This document shows, in pieces, positions 5,091 to 8,048 of a stretch of 8,048 nucleotides of DNA. Within the stretch, counting starts at the first letter, position 1. Every line of letters starts with the position of its first letter. Source of the DNA: Oscillospiraceae bacterium (lineage in GTDB: Bacteria > Bacillota > Clostridia > Oscillospirales > Ruminococcaceae); the NCBI GenBank assembly GCA_900768735.1, contig CAAGDZ010000385.1, positions 1 through 8,048 of the forward strand. Reading direction: 5' to 3'. The translations under genes were made by a program, and so were the position numbers. The notes beneath the pieces are model-generated. The model saw only the letters and a program-made list of their open reading frames with translations. It was not told the DNA's origin and ran no database searches.

Positions 5091-7190
5091 ATGAAAAAAT
5101 ATAAAGACAATACCCTCTCCCCGCTTATCCGCGCAGAGGATCTCACCGACAGAATGACTGTCGAGGAGCAGGCGTCACAGCTCAGATATGATGCGCCAGC
5201 AGTAGACAGGCTCGGCATACCCGCCTACAACTGGTGGAATGAGGGACTGCACGGCGTAGCACGAGCGGGCACGGCGACGATGTTTCCGCAGGCTATCAGC
5301 ATAGCCGCGGCGTTTGACGAGGAGCTGACCGAAAAAATCGCGTCGGTCATATCCGATGAAGCAAGGGCAAAATACAACGCCGCCGCGGCTCACGGCGACA
5401 GGGATATTTATAAAGGACTTACGCTCTGGTCGCCCAATATAAACATATTCCGCGACCCACGGTGGGGCAGAGGTCACGAAACCTACGGAGAAGACCCGTA
5501 TCTGACATCAACGCTCGGAGTTGCCTTTGTAAAAGGACTTCAGGGTGACGGAAAAACGCTGAAAACCGCCGCCTGTGCAAAGCATTATGCGGTACACAGC
5601 GGCCCCGAGGCACTCCGCCACAGCTTTGACGCAAGGGTCAGCGAGAAGGATCTGGAAGAAACCTATCTCCCCGCGTTCCGCGCGCTTGTAGAGGCGGGGG
5701 TTGAGGGTGTGATGGGTGCATACAACAGGGTAAACGGTGAGCCGTCCTGTGCAAGCGAATACCTTATGAATAAGCTCAGCGACTGGGGCTTTGACGGTTA
5801 TTTTGTGTCCGACTGCTGGGCGATAAGCGACTTTCATAAGCATCACGGCGTGACGGTTACCGCGCCCGAGTCGGCGGCGATGGCACTGAAAGCAGGCTGT
5901 GACATAAACTGCGGCAACACCTATCTCAATATTCTCCTCGCACTTGAAGAAGGACGGGTCACAAAAGAGGATATAAGAAACGCCTGCGTGCACGCCATGC
6001 GCACAAGGATAAGGCTCGGTATGCTTGATGAAAAAACAGAATGGGACGATATACCCTACAGCGCTATTTCGTCACCCGAGCATAAGGCATTGTCACTTGA
6101 ATGTGCCGAAAAGTCGATGGTACTGCTGAAAAACGACGGTATTCTCCCGTTTGATAAAAGCAAAATCCGCACTATCGCGGTGATAGGTCCTAACGCCGAC
6201 AGCAGAGCGGCACTCGAGGGCAACTACTGCGGCACGGCGGACAGATATATAACCTTTTTGGAGGGTATAGAGGACGAGTTTGACGGACGGGTGCTTTATG
6301 CCGAGGGCTGTCACCTGTGGCGCGACAGAAGCTCCGGACTTGCGATGGCGGGCGACAGATACGCCGAGGCGGTCACCGCCGCGGAAAACGCAGATGCCGT
6401 TATACTCTGCCTCGGTCTTGACGCCTCATTAGAGGGCGAGGAGGGAGACACCGGAAACGAGTTTTCCTCGGGAGATAAAAACGATTTGTATTTGCCGCAG
6501 TCACAGCGCATTTTAATCGAGAAAATTGTCGCTGTAGGAAAGCCTGTCATCGCGGTTACAGCGGCGGGCAGCTCGGTAAACATCGGGCAGGACTTCAACG
6601 CCATTATTCACGCGTGGTACCCCGGTCAGTACGGCGGAAAAGCGCTTGCGAATATCATCTTCGGCAAGACCTCGCCGTCGGGAAAGCTGCCGGTAACGTT
6701 TTATAAATCCGCCGACAAGCTCCCCGATTTTACCGACTACAGCATGAAAGACCGCACTTACAGATACGCTGAAAACACCACAGTCGACGGCAATATACTT
6801 TATCCGTTCGGCTATGGACTGACCTATTCAAAGGTTATCTGTAAAAGCGTTAGCTTTGATGCCGGTAAAAATGCAGCGCATATCACAGCCGAAAATATCG
6901 GAATGTGTGACACCGACGAGGTAATACAGCTTTATATAAAGGATTTTTCGGAGTACGCTGTGCCAAATTACAGCCTTTGCGGCTTTAAGAGAGTGCATTT
7001 TTCCGCAGGCGGGCAGAAAGAAATTGTTATCCCTCTGTCACACTCTGCCTTTGAAGCGGTAAACGACAAGGGCGAAAGAGCAGTATACGGCAAGCGGTTT
7101 TTGCTGTATGCGGGGGTAAGCCAGCCCGATGAATTAAGTGTAAGCCTTACGGGGACAGAGTGCGCCGCGTGCGAGATAAAGTTATCGTAA
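5091..7190 (+). CDS. GH3 glycoside hydrolase, beta-xylosidase-like, intracellular
   Basis: A 699-residue family 3 glycosidase that removes terminal beta-linked sugars with retention. Domains are the (beta/alpha)8 barrel (about 1-320), the alpha/beta sandwich GH3_C (about 343-575) and a C-terminal fibronectin-III-like domain (about 605-690). The nucleophile is Asp241 in YFVSDCWAI. The acid/base by family pattern is Glu448 in LEGEEGD. KH at 164-165 and the DPRWGRGHETYGEDPYL segment (122-137) are conserved substrate-site elements. The YNWWNEGLHGVARAG stretch (46-60) is typical of the beta-xylosidase/arabinosidase clade rather than of beta-glucosidases. There is no signal peptide, so it acts on imported xylo-oligosaccharides in the cytoplasm. 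AAAGGAAG (5076-5083) sets the start. The preferred sugar needs testing. Confidence 0.92.
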   Translation: MKKYKDNTLSPLIRAEDLTDRMTVEEQASQLRYDAPAVDRLGIPAYNWWNEGLHGVARAGTATMFPQAISIAAAFDEELTEKIASVISDEARAKYNAAAAHGDRDIYKGLTLWSPNINIFRDPRWGRGHETYGEDPYLTSTLGVAFVKGLQGDGKTLKTAACAKHYAVHSGPEALRHSFDARVSEKDLEETYLPAFRALVEAGVEGVMGAYNRVNGEPSCASEYLMNKLSDWGFDGYFVSDCWAISDFHKHHGVTVTAPESAAMALKAGCDINCGNTYLNILLALEEGRVTKEDIRNACVHAMRTRIRLGMLDEKTEWDDIPYSAISSPEHKALSLECAEKSMVLLKNDGILPFDKSKIRTIAVIGPNADSRAALEGNYCGTADRYITFLEGIEDEFDGRVLYAEGCHLWRDRSSGLAMAGDRYAEAVTAAENADAVILCLGLDASLEGEEGDTGNEFSSGDKNDLYLPQSQRILIEKIVAVGKPVIAVTAAGSSVNIGQDFNAIIHAWYPGQYGGKALANIIFGKTSPSGKLPVTFYKSADKLPDFTDYSMKDRTYRYAENTTVDGNILYPFGYGLTYSKVICKSVSFDAGKNAAHITAENIGMCDTDEVIQLYIKDFSEYAVPNYSLCGFKRVHFSAGGQKEIVIPLSHSAFEAVNDKGERAVYGKRFLLYAGVSQPDELSVSLTGTECAACEIKLS

Positions 7191-7200
7191 AAATTACCCC

Positions 7201-7229
7201 TTGCATTTTTGAAAAAAGTATGCTACAAT
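7201..7229 (+). promoter_or_regulatory. Promoter upstream of a structured non-coding region
   Basis: TTGCAT (7201-7206), a 17-base spacer and TACAAT (7224-7229) make a strong SigA-type promoter just 10 bases after the GH3 stop codon. The predicted start is near 7236. The first credible protein start downstream is 7603, beyond two terminators, so the promoter seems to serve an RNA. Confidence 0.85.
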
Positions 7230-7235
7230 AATAAA

Positions 7236-7491
7236 AACTTAATAATCTGTTGGAAATACGGTTTGAAAGGTACTTTACAAATAGCCTTTAACGGATATTT
7301 GTATAAGCCCGGTAAGTAATTGGGAATTCGGTTCGACTCCGAAACAACCGTCATTACTGTGTTTGCAAAGCTCCGAAATAAGTTTTGGACAGCTTGTGCA
7401 TAAGTCAGAATACTCCCGTTTTTTCATGGCAGGTAATCTTGGACGAAGAAGAGGTACAGCCGATTTTAGCTTTTGGCTGTACCCTATTTTT
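7236..7491 (+). ncRNA. Candidate structured non-coding RNA, tRNA-like T-arm, possible pseudoknot
   Basis: Between a strong promoter and an intrinsic terminator lie about 250 nt with no credible coding frame but many helices. TACAAATA (7276-7283) pairs with TATTTGTA (7296-7303). TTCGG (7327-7331), loop TTCGACT and CCGAA (7339-7343) form a textbook tRNA T-arm. ACGGTT (7258-7263) pairs with AACCGT (7346-7351). AGTAAT (7315-7320) pairs with ATTACT (7353-7358), crossing the previous helix as a pseudoknot. A long bulged hairpin spans 7365-7399. No D-arm or 3' CCA is present, so it is not an ordinary tRNA. Conserved marks of SRP RNA, RNase P RNA and the T-box are absent. It could be a known class such as raiA or 6S RNA, or a leader of the gene at 7603; I cannot assign it from sequence alone. 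The exact ends are predictions. Confidence 0.6.
7453..7491 (+). terminator. Intrinsic terminator of the candidate ncRNA
   Basis: GGTACAGCC (7453-7461) pairs perfectly with GGCTGTACC (7475-7483), a 9-bp GC-rich stem with a 13-nt loop, followed by CTATTTTTG. It would give a transcript of about 255 nt from the promoter at 7201-7229. Confidence 0.85.
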
Positions 7492-7535
7492 GTTATACGT
7501 TGCAGCCTTGGCGCCGCCGAGCGAAAAATCAGTTG

Positions 7536-7575
7536 TGCTTCCGTACGATTAAGTACGGGAGCATTTTTGTTTTTG
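7536..7575 (+). terminator. Second intrinsic terminator
   Basis: TGCTTCCGTAC (7536-7546) pairs with GTACGGGAGCA (7553-7563), an 11-bp stem with one G-T pair and loop GATTAA, followed by TTTTTGTTTTT. Two strong terminators within 110 bases isolate the RNA region from the next gene, or form an attenuator ahead of it. Confidence 0.88.
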
Positions 7576-7587
7576 TATTTAAATACA
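7574..7587. promoter_or_regulatory. Perfect 14-bp palindrome, possible operator
   Basis: TGTATTTAAATACA is a perfect palindrome between the second terminator and the ribosome site of the gene at 7603. It could be an operator for a dimeric regulator, possibly overlapping a weak promoter. It is AT-rich and could be chance. Confidence 0.3.
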
Positions 7588-7602
7588 GCGATAGAGGTAT
7601 TT

Positions 7603-7878
7603 ATGAGTGATGAAAAATACGAGCTTGCAAAGGCTCTGCTGACAGAAAAGTATAATCAGCTCGGGCGACTTCCGACCCGCGCGGACTTCGAGCCGCAGAC
7701 GGTGTGCTTTATAAAGCAGAAGCTCGGCCCGTGGAACAGGGCGCTCGAAGCCGCTGGACTCAAAGCGCCGCCGGAAATCAGCTCAAAGGAAAAAAGCAGA
7801 ATGAAGCGTGAGCGCGCCGCCGCACGGCGAAAAGAAGCACGGCGCGAACAGCAAGCAAAAAATAATAAGTCCGAGTGA
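7603..7878 (+). CDS. Small homing-endonuclease-associated repeat (PF18780-like) protein
   Basis: A 91-residue protein starting at ATG 7603 behind AGAGGT (7593-7598). A longer frame runs upstream to 7363, but it crosses the RNA structures and both terminators and has no matching ribosome site, so the short form is chosen. Residues 5-53 (KYELAKALLTEKYNQLGRLP then TRADF...FIKQKLGPWNRALEAAGL) fit the 'LGRLPT..D........I...FGxWNxAL.aAGL' pattern of the homing-endonuclease-associated repeat, a small DNA-binding helical unit. Residues 60-91 are extremely basic (KEKSRMKRERAAARRKEARR), likely nucleic-acid-binding. There is no nuclease motif, so it is a stand-alone binding module. Its function is unknown; a nucleoid-associated or regulatory role is only a guess. 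Confidence 0.75.
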   Translation: MSDEKYELAKALLTEKYNQLGRLPTRADFEPQTVCFIKQKLGPWNRALEAAGLKAPPEISSKEKSRMKRERAAARRKEARREQQAKNNKSE

Positions 7879-7896
7879 CTTTTAATATATACATGT

Positions 7897-7913
7897 TGCG
7901 GAATTTACCCGCA
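7897..7913 (+). repeat. Short hairpin ahead of secreted-protein gene
   Basis: TGCGG (7897-7901) can pair with CCGCA (7909-7913), a 5-bp stem with a 7-nt loop and no T tract. It is just upstream of the ribosome site AAAGGA (7917-7922) and is too small to call a terminator. Confidence 0.3.
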
Positions 7914-7931
7914 GGGAAAGGATGACTTTAA

Positions 7932-8048
7932 ATGACAAAAGCAAAATTCTCCGCAAAGCGCATAGCGGCGCTTGTTCTGGCGGCGGTTATGACATTGTTT
8001 GCATTACCGCAGATAAGCCTTTTAAGCTACGCGGAAGATGATGAAAAG
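7932..8048 (+). CDS. Secreted protein, N-terminal signal peptide, 3'-partial
   Basis: Starting at ATG 7932, nine bases after AAAGGA (7917-7922), an open frame runs off the window end after 39 codons. The N-terminus is basic (MTKAKFSAKR), followed by a hydrophobic core (IAALVLAAVMTLFALP) and a likely signal peptidase I site after SYA (residue 34), with an acidic mature start EDDEK. This is a classical Sec signal peptide of Gram-positive type. The mature protein is not in the window, so its function cannot be stated. An ATG at 7922 is in another frame and closes within the window. Confidence 0.82.
   Translation, partial: MTKAKFSAKRIAALVLAAVMTLFALPQISLLSYAEDDEK

Noticed and set aside
7258..7351. 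Ordinary tRNA gene
   Set aside because: The T-arm is perfect, but the acceptor pairs only six bases, no D-arm fits and no CCA follows.
7363..7602. Upstream extension of the small repeat protein to a 171-residue product
   Set aside because: It would cross a long hairpin and two intrinsic terminators, lacks a ribosome site, and the extra residues look non-conserved. ATG 7603 has its own site and begins at the domain.
7922..8041. Alternative start ATG at 7922 for the last gene
   Set aside because: That frame overlaps the ribosome site itself and closes within the window, while ATG 7932 gives a classical signal peptide.

Overview
The window reads as a metagenomic contig from a Gram-positive gut Clostridium-like bacterium, probably Oscillospirales/Ruminococcaceae. 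This is inferred from strong AGGAGG ribosome sites, a Firmicutes-type prophage lysis gene, the style of the tmRNA, an intracellular GH3/sugar-kinase operon and a small homing-endonuclease-repeat protein. No species marker is present, so the assignment is tentative. Bases 1-24 are not biological: they match the 3' end of the Illumina TruSeq adapter, so the contig really begins at about base 25.

Bases 25-1846 are the right end of a prophage, all on the + strand: a 5'-truncated phage reverse transcriptase (YMDD), a small tail-region protein translationally coupled to it, a two-repeat CBM5/12-like carbohydrate-binding protein, a 26-codon remnant or mini-ORF resembling the start of a pre-holin (XhlA-like) protein, and a phi-LC3-type holin. 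No endolysin or integrase follows. The holin converges on the tmRNA gene (ssrA, minus strand, 1946-2296), whose 3' end may be the attachment site. A 12-bp direct repeat and two hairpins lie at this junction.

From 2462 to 7190 there is one + strand operon with a good promoter: an FGGY sugar kinase (xylulokinase-like), a 35-codon leftover of a SAM-methyltransferase N-terminus, a 247-residue protein with a C-terminal Myb/SANT-like helix-turn-helix, and an intracellular GH3 glycosidase with beta-xylosidase signatures. The kinase and glycosidase together suggest use of xylo-oligosaccharides: cleavage to pentose inside the cell, then phosphorylation of the ketose. An isomerase and a transporter are not in the window.

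Bases 7191-7602 hold no convincing protein gene, but they carry a near-consensus promoter, about 250 nt with several strong helices (including a perfect tRNA T-arm-like hairpin and a possible pseudoknot), and two intrinsic terminators. This is a likely structured non-coding RNA and the most interesting part of the window. It is followed by a small single-repeat PF18780-like protein with a very basic tail, and by the start of a secreted protein cut off by the window end.
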